From Okeania sp. SIO2C9 (GTDB lineage Bacteria > Cyanobacteriota > Cyanobacteriia > Cyanobacteriales > Microcoleaceae), in contig NZ_JAAHGO010000009.1 in the NCBI RefSeq assembly GCF_010672455.1, forward strand, positions 58,521 to 122,520: DNA of 64,000 nt. Direction: 5' to 3'. This document shows positions 48,440-58,604 of the stretch, one piece after another. The stretch's first letter is position 1. Each line of letters starts with the position of its first letter. A program made the position numbers and the translations under genes. The notes beneath the pieces are model-generated. The model was given only the letters and a program-made list of their open reading frames with translations, was not told where the DNA came from and did not search any database.

Positions 48440-49337
48440 AGTAGGGAACAGTTCAATAATGGATAATGGATAATGGATAATTGATAATTACTTCTCCCTA
48501 AAAGTTATCCATTATCAGCAAAATTCTTTACAAAAGTGTATAATGCCTACTTATCAAAAGCTTACGAGCATTTTGTTGGTTTTACAAGCTTTGACAAATT
48601 GACTAAATTGTGTACTCCTAAAATTTGTTTTTTGTCCTTGCGATCGCAACGACACTAGGAGCTTTCAGGCTTCAAATCATCAAATGATATTTTTGTCAAG
48701 TTTTATGTCAAGAAAGATGTTGATAAAGCATAGCCTTAAAAGGAAGAGGATTGAATAAAAGGAAATTTTTTTCTTGTTTCTCCTTTAAAGGAGAGGATTT
48801 TTACTTTAATTATTCGGTAACAGGGAATTGGGAACAGTAAGAAAAATATTTCCCTGTCTCACGGTTTATCATCAGCATAAATCCTAACCAACTTGTTCTT
48901 TGCTATAGTTATTAATTTAAAGAAAATTGCTATATTTAGTCTCTATAACTGATATAGCAATTTATTATTCAGTTATCATTTTTTTTGTTTCTCAGAATTG
49001 AATTTTGCTTTGAAAGTTAGTAACTATAATTTCAGGAAATTAAGAAATTTTATACTACCAAACCTTGAAAGTTTAAAGACTAAAATCAAGAATCATTAAA
49101 AAATAAGGTAGTCCTAAAGATGTAATACCAATTAACTTAAAAAGTGTCACAAATAGTTGGTAACTTGATGAAGTCAAATAATAAGCTGAAATTACTGTAG
49201 AGTAGAGGTTTTAAGTTCCATGAATATCACTTCTTACTTCTGTACGGGTGATTTCCTAGGTCATGCTCCTAATTCCGCGAATCACTCCTACTGAATTCTG
49301 ACTTTAGTGAAACGGTATAATAAACGTTGTACATAAA
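48440..49337. other. Repeat-rich spacer with partial R3 copies
   Basis: GGATAATTGATAATTACTTC (about 48462-48490) and AGAGGATTGAATAAAAGG to ATTATTCGGTAA (48735-48820) are R3 parts. Around 49245-49275 is the small CCTAGGTCATGC repeat found also at 63537 and inserted in tnpB at 38829. No gene is seen. Confidence 0.5.
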
Positions 49338-50082
49338 TATAGTCATATTATAGTCAAATAATGTCAAATATCTTCGTTTATTGGTACTAACTGAAAAAGC
49401 TTTTTCATTAATGGATAATTACCTCTCCCTCTTAGGGCTATGTTTTATAAACATCTTTCTTAAGATAAAACGTAGACATTATAGACAAGTTATGACTAAG
49501 TCTTGAAAAGGTTTTTGTCAGAGAAAAAGTGTCTGAAAAAGTACATTTTTTTTAATAACTTAAGTAGTTTTTCCGATCTACTATGATTCTTTCTCCTTTC
49601 TCCCCTGCTAAGAGTTCCCCTACTCCCCTGCTGACCACAAGGTTTTCAGGAGTTCCTGATAAATAAGGGATAGCTCTTAGGGAGAGGATTGACCAACGCT
49701 GAAAAAATAGATTTTTTTCCCTTTTCAAGGGGAAGCTAACAAAGCTGAATTATTTAATTCTTTAATTCTTTAATTATTAATTATTCGCTAATTATTACAG
49801 AAGAATCTTATAGCTCAAAAGCAAGTTTTATAGATAATGACTTGATTCAAGTGTACAATAAAGGCAAAAAAATCAAATCATTTTTTCAGGAAAAAGAGTA
49901 AAAAGAGGAATACAATTGTACCGCAAATAGGGGATTAATAAATGAGTTGCGTGAACGGTTCTCTAAACATTATTAGAAAAGCAGCTCCCTTCTGTCTTTG
50001 ACCATGGGATAAAGGGTGTTGTAGTTCACGAGCGTCAAGGTAAAACTTGCAAAATAAGAATATGTCATATTTGACTATATTT
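49338..50082 (+). repeat. R9 element, first copy, interrupted
   Basis: Left part 49338-49390 (ATATAGTCATATTATAGTC, AATGTCAAATATCTTCG) and right part about 49930-50082 (TGAGTTGCGTGAACGGTTC to TATGTCATATTTGACTATA) match the contiguous R9 copy at 63609-63915. Between them lies inserted DNA, including an R3-type segment (49681-49793). The right part has a conserved structured core: GTGAAC 49951-49956 pairs with GTTCAC 50024-50029, and CAAG 50036-50039 pairs with CTTG 50046-50049. Confidence 0.7.
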
Positions 50083-50287
50083 TTATCAACTATAAGGATA
50101 TTGGTTAGTATATTATTTTAATTTTTAGGAGTTAAGCTTCAAAAATTATTACTTGTTTAATACTATAGTAAGGAACGAATTGGTGTTTAACTTATGTTGA
50201 TGATGAACTTGAGACAGAGAAAAACTTTTGCCACTATTCCTTGTTCCTTGCTATACCAAAACTAGGAAATTATAAATACAAAATATA

Positions 50288-51175
50288 ATGCAAATTCGCC
50301 GCCGACCGCCAACTTCAGCAGTAGAAATGGGTAGTTTACGTTATGAAGTTTCTTTGCCAAATTCAAAACCTCAAAATATTCTGGAAGAAATTGTTTGGTA
50401 TAAAGAAAAAGAGGTAGATTCTCTACGGGATAAACAACCATTAATTGAGTTAAAAAAGAAAATTAACTCAATGTCTCCTCCTCTAGATTTTTTAGCTACT
50501 CTATCAACAGGAAAAACTCAACCTGCTGTAATTGCTGAAGTTAAAAAAGCCTCTCCTAGTAAAGGAGTAATTAGAGAAGATTTTGAACCAGTTACTATAG
50601 CTAAAGCGTATCAACAAAATGGTGCAACTTGTATTTCAGTTTTGACAGATAAAAAATTCTTTCAAGGTGGCTTTGAATATTTGTCAAATATTAGGAAAAA
50701 TGTTGACTTACCGTTACTGTGTAAAGACTTTCTGATTTATCCATATCAAATATATCTTGCTCGTTTATATGGAGCTGATGCTGTACTACTAATTGCGGCA
50801 ATTTTATCAGACCAAGATTTAAAGTATTTTATCAAGATAGTTAATGCTTTAGGGATGACTGCTTTAGTTGAGGTTCATAGTTTAACAGAGTTAGACCGGG
50901 TATTGGCAATAGAAGGAGTTAAGTTGGTAGGTATAAATAATCGCAATTTAGCAGATTTTTCAGTAGATTTACAAACAACTTGTAAATTAATGGAAGCTAG
51001 GAAGAAGGAGTTAGAAAAGCTTGGAATTTTAGTAGTTAGTGAATCAGGAATACATGGATATCAAGATGTAAAAATTGTTAAAAATGCTGGTGTGGATGCT
51101 GTTTTAATAGGTGAGTCTCTGATGAAAAAAGCAGACCCAGGTGCAGCATTGCTACAGTTATTTACAGATAAATAG
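50288..51175 (+). CDS. trpC: Indole-3-glycerol-phosphate synthase
   Basis: Closes the indole ring in tryptophan synthesis. The 295-residue protein has an N-terminal cyanobacterial extension of about 25 residues ([20 protein letters not shown]), then the TIM barrel: [36 protein letters not shown] (catalytic Lys), [20 protein letters not shown] (catalytic Lys), [20 protein letters not shown] (catalytic Lys), [16 protein letters not shown] and [13 protein letters not shown]. All catalytic residues are visible. ATG at 50288. Isolated from other trp genes, as usual in cyanobacteria. Flanked upstream by the R9 element 200 bp away. Confidence 0.96.
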   Translation: MQIRRRPPTSAVEMGSLRYEVSLPNSKPQNILEEIVWYKEKEVDSLRDKQPLIELKKKINSMSPPLDFLATLSTGKTQPAVIAEVKKASPSKGVIREDFEPVTIAKAYQQNGATCISVLTDKKFFQGGFEYLSNIRKNVDLPLLCKDFLIYPYQIYLARLYGADAVLLIAAILSDQDLKYFIKIVNALGMTALVEVHSLTELDRVLAIEGVKLVGINNRNLADFSVDLQTTCKLMEARKKELEKLGILVVSESGIHGYQDVKIVKNAGVDAVLIGESLMKKADPGAALLQLFTDK

Positions 51176-51331
51176 GTTAACTAAAAATAGTAAAGATGTA
51201 GGGTTTTAGATTTAAATTAAATATTGACAATTTTTTAGATAAAAATTGCACATGATAGAGTGATCAAAAAAATTACTGAATAATTAAATTTTCCACCTTC
51301 TCCTTGAAACTTAAAAGGAGAAAAAATTCTG

Positions 51332-51476
51332 GTGGTGGTGCATAGTAATGGTAAAGGAAGTGTGGGGAGATGGGGACCCACCCGCGCACCCCTCCGGTGG
51401 AGGGGAATGTGAGGAGATGGGGAGTGTGGGAAAAATTAAAAAATATATATCCTCACCATTACCATGCAGGACTAAC
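51332..51476. repeat. R12 repeat
   Basis: GTGGTGGTGCATAGTAATGG to CCATTACCATGCAGGAC, an imperfect inverted pair around a GGGGAGATGGGGA-type tract and CCGCGCACCCCTCCGG. Related to the tandem pair at 17618-17835. Confidence 0.55.
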
Positions 51477-51519
51477 AAAATTCTTTTATTCAATCCTCTT
51501 GTTTTAAGAATAGGTAATT

Positions 51520-51787
51520 ATATCATGTCCGGTAGCATCGATATTGTATAGTGAAGGTCATTTCAGTTATCAGTTATCAGTTATCAGTGAACCTCCGACT
51601 GAAGTCGGAGGCTTGAAATACTGAACTAAATATTTTTTTCATCCCCTTAAAAGGGGAGGCACATACCCTCATTTTTTGGTAAGGAAGAAGGAAGAGGGAA
51701 GAAGGCTTAAAAGCTTGAAAAAATTTAAATTTCCTGTAGATATTAGCCCTTGATTTTACACAAACGATACCAGAGGAGATGATATTA
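51520..51787. repeat. R4 repeat, 268 bp
   Basis: ATATCATGTCCGGTAGCATCG at the left, GAGATGATATTA at the right. Contains CAGTTATCAGTTATC units, an R3-like CCCCTTAAAAGGGG stem, GGAAGAAGG units and TTTCCTGTAGATATTAGC. The next copy, 54445-54618, is shorter. A solo tnpB-type hairpin follows at 51850-51886; from 51887 to 52615 nothing more is recognised. Confidence 0.7.
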
Positions 51788-52615
51788 TTTATTGTTAATT
51801 GTTGAATATCTTATTTGCTATCCTACTTATATCATAAATGTTGAAAGAGGACTCCCATTATAATCGCTCTTATTTAACGATGAGAATCTCAAATCTAAGT
51901 CTTTATCTTTTTCTTTTGGGTGTTGAGTTCTCCGCCGTCTACACGGTCTTTACAATGGGTTAGAATTTGAGTCCCCATCCGCTTTTTCCTTCTTCCTTCC
52001 TGAAGAAAAATTAGTATTATCTATAAAATAACTTCAAATAATACTAAATCCTATTTTGATAGGTTAGTGATTCAGTTATACCATTTCTCCATGAAGTTGC
52101 GCTTAATAAAAGATAATAGCTATTAGTAAAATTCAGGTTTTGGTAAGAATTATTAAGCGCATTGTTATAGAGAAATGGTATTAGGACACACCAGATATGG
52201 AAACAGAGAAAAATTAAAAATCCCTTCGATCTGCCGAACTTGGTATTAAAATGAAAGTCAAATCTTATTTGCTTGAACCGCATCAACTATATATAGCTAT
52301 CCTAAATAGGTTTTGAACAAATGTTAGTTATCTAAATACTGATGGTTACTTCTATTGATATGTAGCTAATGTTCATATTCTATCTAGCATGGCTATAGTG
52401 ATTTATGTTCATATTAATCATCTTTTCTCTTATGGGTATAATAACCTAGCTTTACCCCCAGTGTCCACAATTAGTTGGGGTTTTAATCTCCATAAATTTT
52501 TCCTTGTTCCTTGTTCAAGAATAATCAGTAGTACAAAAGCTCTCTAATTTCTATTTATTGTTTAAATTGTCACATAGTATAATTAACCGATATGTAAACC
52601 CCTATAAATAAAACT

Positions 52616-52846
52616 ATGGAAGCAATACCAGTTCCCTCCCGTATTCATTATGAACTGCTACTTCAGTTATTGGAAAAAAAGACGATTTTAGCAGTAGACT
52701 ATAATACAAAGCAGCACGAAAAAGCACGGGAACTTATTGTAACTGTGAGAAAAGCTTTAGCACTACAAAAACAATTTGAAGAAAGTTGCAAGCAAGCAAA
52801 TTTACCAATTGAATATCAATGGTCTCTCAATGAAACAGAAAAATAA
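52616..52846 (+). CDS. DUF5340-like small cyanobacterial protein
   Basis: A 76-residue soluble protein: IPVPSRIHYELLLQLLEKKT at the N-terminus, a helical middle RELIVTVRKALALQKQFEES, and LPIEYQWSLNE at the end. This order fits the small cyanobacterial family DUF5340, recognised by memory only. Function unknown. ATG at 52616 without a strong ribosome-binding site. Downstream are decayed transposases. Confidence 0.7.
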   Translation: MEAIPVPSRIHYELLLQLLEKKTILAVDYNTKQHEKARELIVTVRKALALQKQFEESCKQANLPIEYQWSLNETEK

Positions 52847-52869
52847 ATATTAAGTGCATTAGAGCAAGC

Positions 52870-53540
52870 TAAAAAAAGGTATTTCTGAATTTGATAAGCA
52901 AGCACACAAAATTAATTGCTGATTTTTGTCATCAAAATATATCCTGAGATAAAAGGAAGCAAAATGGCAATCTAGATAAGATTCATGTTGAGAATTAAAT
53001 ACCAAGACAAAAAAACTTTGAGAAAGAATAAGCTGGCAAAGTAAATTTTCTCAAGTGAGAGACAGCAACTTTATATATATTGTTGAATTCTCAAAAATTG
53101 TTGCTCCAGAAATTAACATCAATATTTGGAATTAATAGAAAAACTATATATAATTTGTTAACTAGATGGTAAAATCGACACATAAAAGGAATCTACAATC
53201 AAAAACATAGAGGCAGAAAACTGTGGGTTAAATCAGTTGCAAAAGCCATAAGTATAAAGAGTCGGTAAAATCTGAACTAAAAAGTATCAAAAAAGTTAAA
53301 CTTACTCTCAAGAAAGAGTGAAAAATAAATATAAGTCAGGAAACGATCAAAAGAATTATACAAAAATTGGAAATGAAATAGAAAAGAATGAATATCCTAA
53401 TAAGTAAAACTCTTGATGACTGGAAGTTAAAGGTGAAAATTCCCAGACTAGAAGAGTTGAAATAGCAAGCTAAAAAAAAGAGAAATAGACTGAAGATATT
53501 TAGATGAAAGTGGATTTTCTTTGAAAGCAGAAGAAAATTG
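52870..53540 (+). pseudogene. IS630-family transposase, decayed
   Basis: Read across frames, the DNA gives FGINRKTIYNLLTRW near 53125, NQKHRGRKLWVKSVAKAISI near 53195-53250, KRIIQKLE-like and KSKEKI-type pieces, and YLDESGFSLKAEE near 53498-53535, the DDE-region signature of IS630 transposases. Many stops and shifts intervene, so it is non-functional. It runs straight into a second transposase remnant. Confidence 0.6.
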
Positions 53541-53544
53541 AAGC

Positions 53545-54440
53545 AGAAGTAAGATACAGAAAAGCTGTTTGTGAAACCAGGTTAATCAAAGCAGGAGGTG
53601 GTAGAAAAAAAATACTACGTAGTGAGTCATAAATTCTATTAACTTTATATTATTTACATAATATACCGACATTTCAATTGCTGGCAATAAATTTTGGAGT
53701 TAGTGAATCAACTGCTAACAATATATTCCATTATTGGGTGGATATTTTTCGGATATTTTTACCGAATAATTAAGGTTTAAAGCCTCTCATGAGCAAGGAG
53801 AAACAAGAAAAATTTTTCCTTTGAGTCAATCCTCTTCTTTTCAAGGAGAGGTAATTATTAATTATTAATTATTAATTATTAATTATTGAACAGCAAGCTT
53901 GTTGGAGCAAGTCAAAAAAAAAGAATCAGATAAATTATGGGTTCAAGAAATATTGAAAGAGCTAGAATTAATTGTAGACAGTAAATAACAAGATAGAGAA
54001 AAACCAGGAAACCATGAAAAACAGAAAAAATATTATTCAGGAAAACAAAAAAATCATACATTTAAAAACCAAATAATAATTACAGAGAAAGGTGAATAAA
54101 TAGTGGATGTAGTAGTAGGATAAAGAGATCCATAAAGTGATCTAAATTTATTCAAAAAACAACAAAAAAAGTTTGATAAAGAACAAAAATTTCAAGGGGA
54201 TAAAGGATATCAAGGAGGGGAAATAGTAGACACACCAAGAAAGAAAAAAAGAAACCAAAAAATGTCAGAAGAAGCAAAGAGAGAGAATCAACAAAAAGCT
54301 CAAAAAGCGAGTGCTTAATTCGCCGTCGCACGGCGAATTCAAGAAGCACTCAAGAAAAAGAATATTTGTGGAGCATATAATAAGGCTGATAAAAATATTT
54401 GGAATAGCACGAGAAAGATTCAGATTAAAAGAATTTAACC
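53545..54440 (+). pseudogene. IS5-like (DDE_Tnp_4) transposase, decayed, with nested repeats
   Basis: The DNA reads RLIKAGGGRKKILRSES, then TLYYLHNIPTFQLLAINFGV and SESTANNIFHYWVDIFRI to about 53755. After an inserted R3 it resumes KELELIVDSK, QDREKPGNHEKQKKYYSGKQ, KNHTFKNQIIIT, VDVVVG and KFQGDKGYQGG, then VEHIIRLIKIFGIARERFRL. That is the catalytic-core and C-terminal order of IS5/DDE_Tnp_4 transposases. Stops replace several codons. A palindromic insert TTCGCCGTCGCACGGCGAA (about 54319-54337) splits the last part. Confidence 0.7.
53759..53889 (+). repeat. R3 repeat inside the IS5-like remnant
   Basis: TTACCGAATAATTAAGG to ATTATTGAAC, with GCCTCTCATGAGCAAGGAG and four to five AATTATT units. 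A repeated GATATTTTT precedes its left end. Confidence 0.8.
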
Positions 54441-54444
54441 CGTG

Positions 54445-54618
54445 ATATCATGTCCGGCAGCATCGGTCTTGTATAGCAAAGGTAAGGAAGAAGGAAGAGG
54501 GAAGAAGGAAGAGGGAAGAGAGAAGAGGAAGAAAGGCTACCCTCGCAAGAAAAAAACCATTATTTCCTGTAGATATTCACCCTTGGGTTTACACAAACGA
54601 TATAAACGGACATGATAT
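54445..54618. repeat. R4 repeat, 174 bp
   Basis: ATATCATGTCCG (54445-54456) and its exact inverse CGGACATGATAT (54607-54618). Contains GGAAGAGGGAAGAAGG units and TTTCCTGTAGATATTCACC. Confidence 0.85.
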
Positions 54619-54732
54619 GAAAAAGTAATATTAACAATATGTAGTTTAGTCAGACTAAAAATAGGGGCATTAATACTAGCATAATTCACAATTTATGTAG
54701 AAAATAAAAACAATAAAAACAAGTATAAAAAT

Positions 54733-55117
54733 GTTCAATAATTAAGAATTTAGAATGCGCGAATTTAGAATTACCTCTCCTTGAAAAGAAGAGGATTGGG
54801 TTAAAAGGAATTTTTTTCTTCTCTTGGTCGATTGGATATGGCGCAGGTTTCGGAGCCATCCCTCGACCACTTTTTTCTCCATGAATTGAGAGGCTTTATA
54901 CCTTAATTTTTCGGTAAATAATTAACAGTAACTATCTCTAATACTCTAAAGTAGTTCATTAATTGATAATTGATAATGGATAATTGATAATTACCTCTGG
55001 TTAAAACCGCTACGGAATTGAATATAAGGAAATATTATTTCTTTTTTCCCCTTAAAAGGGGAGGCTTTCAACCAGAATTATTTAATTACTAATTATTAAT
55101 AATTAATAATTCGGTAA
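54733..55117. repeat. Two R3 repeats in tandem
   Basis: First: TTCAATAATTAAG to ATTTTTCGGTAA (54733-54917) with the GGTCGATTGGATATGGCGCA cassette. Second: AATTGATAATTGATAATGG to AATTCGGTAA (54958-55117) without it. The 54619-54732 stretch shows nothing. Confidence 0.75.
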
Positions 55118-55161
55118 AAAATGACTATCTCCTTGAGATGGCGATCGCTCCCCAAAAGATA

Positions 55162-55403
55162 GTTAGGGTTTGCGCTTCACTAGTCTTATGGGTGAGGGTA
55201 GGAGACAGGAGACAGGAGAAATGGATCGGGAGCGAGGAGGTAGGAGTAAGAATTGTAAGAGTGATTTTTCTACCCAACTATGCACCTAAAATACGCTCCT
55301 TTTTGAGCGTGAATAGCTGAAAAATAGGCACTTTTGAAAGACTCCAAAAAGGCTAAAACCTTTATCTGTAAATACTTTTAGATTTAATCAGCAAGCCCTA
55401 GTT
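55162..55403 (-). repeat. R2 repeat
   Basis: AGTTAGGGTTTGCGCTTC to AGCAAGCCCTAGTTA, with TAGTTA/AGTTA at both sides. Three ACAGGAG units. Internal hairpin CGCTCCTTTTTGAGCG. A HIP1 site precedes it. From 55404 to 55847 the DNA is AT-rich without features. Confidence 0.8.
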
Positions 55404-55847
55404 ATAGTGAGTGCTTGAGAATTTTTGGAGATGTCTAATACCACTGTTAAGGATTTCATAATTTATAGATTGGCTCAATGTAAGGTTTTTGGGAATAATT
55501 AGCAGAAATTAATACAGTTAATATTTTGATGATAATTTGTGAAACTCTTCAAAATCATTACTTTAACAATAAAAACTTTGTGATTAGTTTTAACTTATAA
55601 CTGTTATTTAGATAAAAATTGACCTCAACTATTGAATCCTCTATTAATATCTTAAATGTAAATCCTATAGAAAGAAATATCAAAAATTTCTTCAAAAAAA
55701 AATAATTAAAATTAAATAACTCCCAAAATAACTAAAAAAATTAAACTTTGGAATCTTAAAGAAAAAATAAGTTTTTTCAATGAAATGCTTCTCAATCAAT
55801 AAACATATAAACTAACTCAAGTAACACAAAACAAAGGAATAGAAATA

Positions 55848-57005
55848 ATGAATGACAAACTAATGTTAATGATTCCCGGGCCGACTCCAGTACCAGAAAC
55901 AGCCTTATTAGCTATGGCTAAACATCCAATAGGCCATAGAAGCGGTGACTTTTCCAAAATTATGGCAGAGGTGACGGAAAACCTCAAATGGCTACATCAA
56001 ACAAAAAATGATGTCCTAATTTTAGCATCTAGTGGAACTGGGGCCATGGAAGCAGGTATCATTAACTTTCTCAGTCCAGGCGATCGCGTACTATGTGGAT
56101 GTAATGGTAAATTTGGCGATCGCTGGGCAGAAGTAGCTACCGCCTATGGCCTCCAAGTAGAACAAATCACAGCAGAATGGGGCCAACCTCTGGACTCAGA
56201 AAAATTTCGCGAACAACTAGAAGCAGATAAAGAGAAAAAAATCAAGGCAGTCATTATCACCCATAGTGAAACTTCTACAGGTGTTCTTAACGACCTAGAA
56301 ACTATTAATAGTTATGTTAAAGCTCATGGTGAAGCATTAATTATAGTAGATGCCGTTACCAGTATTGGGGCAGTCAATATACCAATAGATGAGTTGGGTC
56401 TTGATGTTGTTGCTTCAGGTTCTCAGAAAGGTTATATGATACCCCCTGGTTTAGCTTTTGTAGCAGTAGGTCCTAAAGCTTGGACTGCATATGAAACTGC
56501 CAAATTACCACGTTACTATCTTGACCTGGGTAAGTATCGTAAAGATGGAGCTAAAAATACTACACCTTTTACTCCACCAGTAAATTTATTCTTTGCCCTG
56601 CAAGCTACACTTAGGATGATGCAGGATGAAGGATTAGAAAATATATTTGCTCGCCATCAACGTTTAATGAGTACAACTCGTGCAGCAGTCAAAGCTTTAG
56701 GGTTGCCCCTATTTTGCCCAGATGCAGTAGCTAGTCCTGCTATTACGGCAGTTGCTCCTCCACCAGAAATAGACGCAGAAAAAATACGGACTATTGTAAG
56801 TAAGCGTTTTGATATTGCTTTAGCTGGTGGACAAAACCACTTGAAAGGGAAAATTTTCCGTATTGGACATTTGGGTTTTGTCAGCGAACGGGATATTCTC
56901 ACCGCTATCTCTGCATTAGAAGTTGCTTTGCGAGAGTTGGGATATGAAGCTATTACTCCAGGAGCAGGTGTAGCTACTGCTTCTAGAGTTTTAGCAGAGT
57001 CATAA
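55848..57005 (+). CDS. Class V aminotransferase (serine/alanine-glyoxylate type, 'soluble hydrogenase 42 kDa' homologue)
   Basis: PLP enzyme of photorespiratory glyoxylate/amino-acid metabolism or a close relative. The 385-residue protein has MLMIPGPTPVPETALLAMAK, HRSGDFSKIMAEV, ASSGTGAMEAGIIN, ITHSETSTGVLNDL, IVDAVTSIGAVNIPIDELGL (PLP-binding Asp) and VVASGSQKGYMIPPGLAFV with the Schiff-base Lys in SQKGYM. The C-terminus has RIGHLGFVSERDI. Cyanobacterial members have long been annotated as the small subunit of soluble hydrogenase; the sequence shows an aminotransferase. ATG at 55848 follows GGAATAGAAATA. It contains several HIP1-like sites. Monocistronic. Confidence 0.92.
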   Translation: MNDKLMLMIPGPTPVPETALLAMAKHPIGHRSGDFSKIMAEVTENLKWLHQTKNDVLILASSGTGAMEAGIINFLSPGDRVLCGCNGKFGDRWAEVATAYGLQVEQITAEWGQPLDSEKFREQLEADKEKKIKAVIITHSETSTGVLNDLETINSYVKAHGEALIIVDAVTSIGAVNIPIDELGLDVVASGSQKGYMIPPGLAFVAVGPKAWTAYETAKLPRYYLDLGKYRKDGAKNTTPFTPPVNLFFALQATLRMMQDEGLENIFARHQRLMSTTRAAVKALGLPLFCPDAVASPAITAVAPPPEIDAEKIRTIVSKRFDIALAGGQNHLKGKIFRIGHLGFVSERDILTAISALEVALRELGYEAITPGAGVATASRVLAES

Positions 57006-57874
57006 TTTAGCATCTAAAATGTTGCGATAGTAGGGGCGGGTTCTACGTTAAATTAATGAGTCTTAACCAATTAGATGAACCCGCCTCCAGATACATCAAG
57101 CCCGGCAATTCCCGGCAAAAGTCGGGAAAACCGTTCATAGCAACGTGACGGCAAAACCATCAACGCAGGCGGTATCTCGCAATGCTTCGAGGAAAATCCC
57201 CAAAGCGCTATTTTTTGACTTATTTATGGCTAACTCACATGAGTATTTATTTTGCGCTTTCTTTTTCAAGACTCGGCAACCATTAGGGATGACTCACGCG
57301 TCGGGATCGAAATAACGCGATACTCAGTTGTCAGTTATTTTCCAACTTCTATCATTACACTATTTTCAGGAAATTGCCAGGGATTATCAAATCTAGTAAT
57401 GCACCCATTAACGAAGTCATAAGTCATAATTAAAAAGTCATAAGTCAGAAGTTATTTTTGTAACGGGGATGTGAGCAACTCTCCAAAAATATTTCGCCTT
57501 AAAAGGTGGGATTGCGCGACCCAATTATTTTGATAATCTAACGCTAGTGCCGCTACGCGGAAGTTAAAAGTCAAAATTCATGCATCGAGTGCTAATTGGC
57601 GAGGTGTCCTACGGGGCGCCTACTGTGCGGAAGTAATTCCGCACACAGCCCCTCCAGAATGTAAGACGCACATCTGACAGTCAATCATTTTTGATTTGTA
57701 ATTGTTTTGGGATTTTGTAACTGGTCAGTTATTTCCGCAATCCTGCACTACCTACATATTGAAGAACCGTTATTTTCAAGGTTTAATAATAGAATAGATT
57801 TTAAATTTGATTTTAAATTTAGTTCTGAACTAGAGTTAAATTGATATTTCTAGTAATTATTCTGTAAGTATTCT
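57006..57874. other. Spacer with one GC hairpin, a GC-rich stretch and an R11 copy
   Basis: GGCGGGTTC at 57036-57044 and GAACCCGCC at 57077-57085 form a hairpin 30 bp after the aminotransferase stop, a possible terminator. About 57110-57330 is more GC-rich than its surroundings but has no convincing frame. R11 lies at about 57446-57540. Confidence 0.45.
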
Positions 57875-58363
57875 GTAAGTATTCAGCTATTAGCTATCAG
57901 CTTGGGGGAGTAATACCATTTCTCAAAAACTTTTCTAAATTTTGTTCAGTAGGGGACCCACTCCTCGCCCCTCCCCCTCCCAGGAGGGAAAGTGGGGGAG
58001 TGGGTAGGGACGTTGCATGCCACGTCCGTACAGGGAGAAGCAAACACAAGAATAATTAACATGAACTTAGGTCAAATTAGTAAAAAAGTGATTTTACTTG
58101 TGCTAATTAGTTAAGCACTGAAGTCTTGTCCAAGTATAGCAATAATGCATGATAATTGGTATAAGACTCCCTCCTGAAGGAAGTGTTTAAATAAATATAG
58201 ACTTTAAGGTCAAAGGAACCTACTTTTGTAAGATTTAATTATGACTGGATTTTGGCTTAATAAGAACCCTTAAATATAGGGTTTAAATCAAGCTCAAAAA
58301 CAATAGCTGATAACGCAGTTCCTCCGCAGGAGGCTAGCTGATATATGAGGGCTGAATACTTAC
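57875..58363. repeat. R5 repeat, long copy with insertion
   Basis: GTAAGTATTCAGC to GCTGAATACTTAC, 489 bp against 183 bp in the 32492 copy. The extra DNA includes CCCCTCCCCCTCCCAGGAGG. The inner AGTGTTTAAAT is shared. Confidence 0.7.
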
Positions 58364-58376
58364 ATTATTCTGGCAT

Positions 58377-58604
58377 TTAGTTGAAATCATAAGTGGTTTG
58401 TAGCCAATCAAATATTTTATCCAACTGCTCTAGAGTAACTAAACCATATTGCCATAAAATCATTGGAAAAGCACTAAAGTCTAGTTTACGATCTACTAAT
58501 GTTGAACTAATACTAGCTCTTTCTGCAACTGCTATAGAAGCTGAAGAAATAGATAAATCATCTTTCAAGAAATGGATAAAGCGAGCATAATTATTTGGTG
58601 TCAT
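58377..58604 (-). CDS. DUF2949 family protein
   Basis: A 75-residue protein. The N-terminal half is helical (NNYARFIHFLKDDLSISSAS, IAVAERAS), and the C-terminal half, DFSAFPMILWQYGLVTLEQL followed by DKIFDWL, is the most conserved part of the cyanobacterial DUF2949 family. Function unknown. ATG at 58604 follows AGGAGGT by about 10 nt, a strong ribosome-binding site. Adjacent upstream and downstream DNA is non-coding. Confidence 0.85.
   Translation of the reverse strand: MTPNNYARFIHFLKDDLSISSASIAVAERASISSTLVDRKLDFSAFPMILWQYGLVTLEQLDKIFDWLQTTYDFN

Noticed and set aside
49940-50060. R9 core as a tRNA, tmRNA or retron RNA
   Set aside because: No acceptor-type end, no anticodon-like arm and no reverse transcriptase next to it.
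57110-57330. GC-richer patch that might be a gene or RNA remnant
   Set aside because: No frame longer than a few dozen codons is coherent and no RNA fold was convincing by eye.
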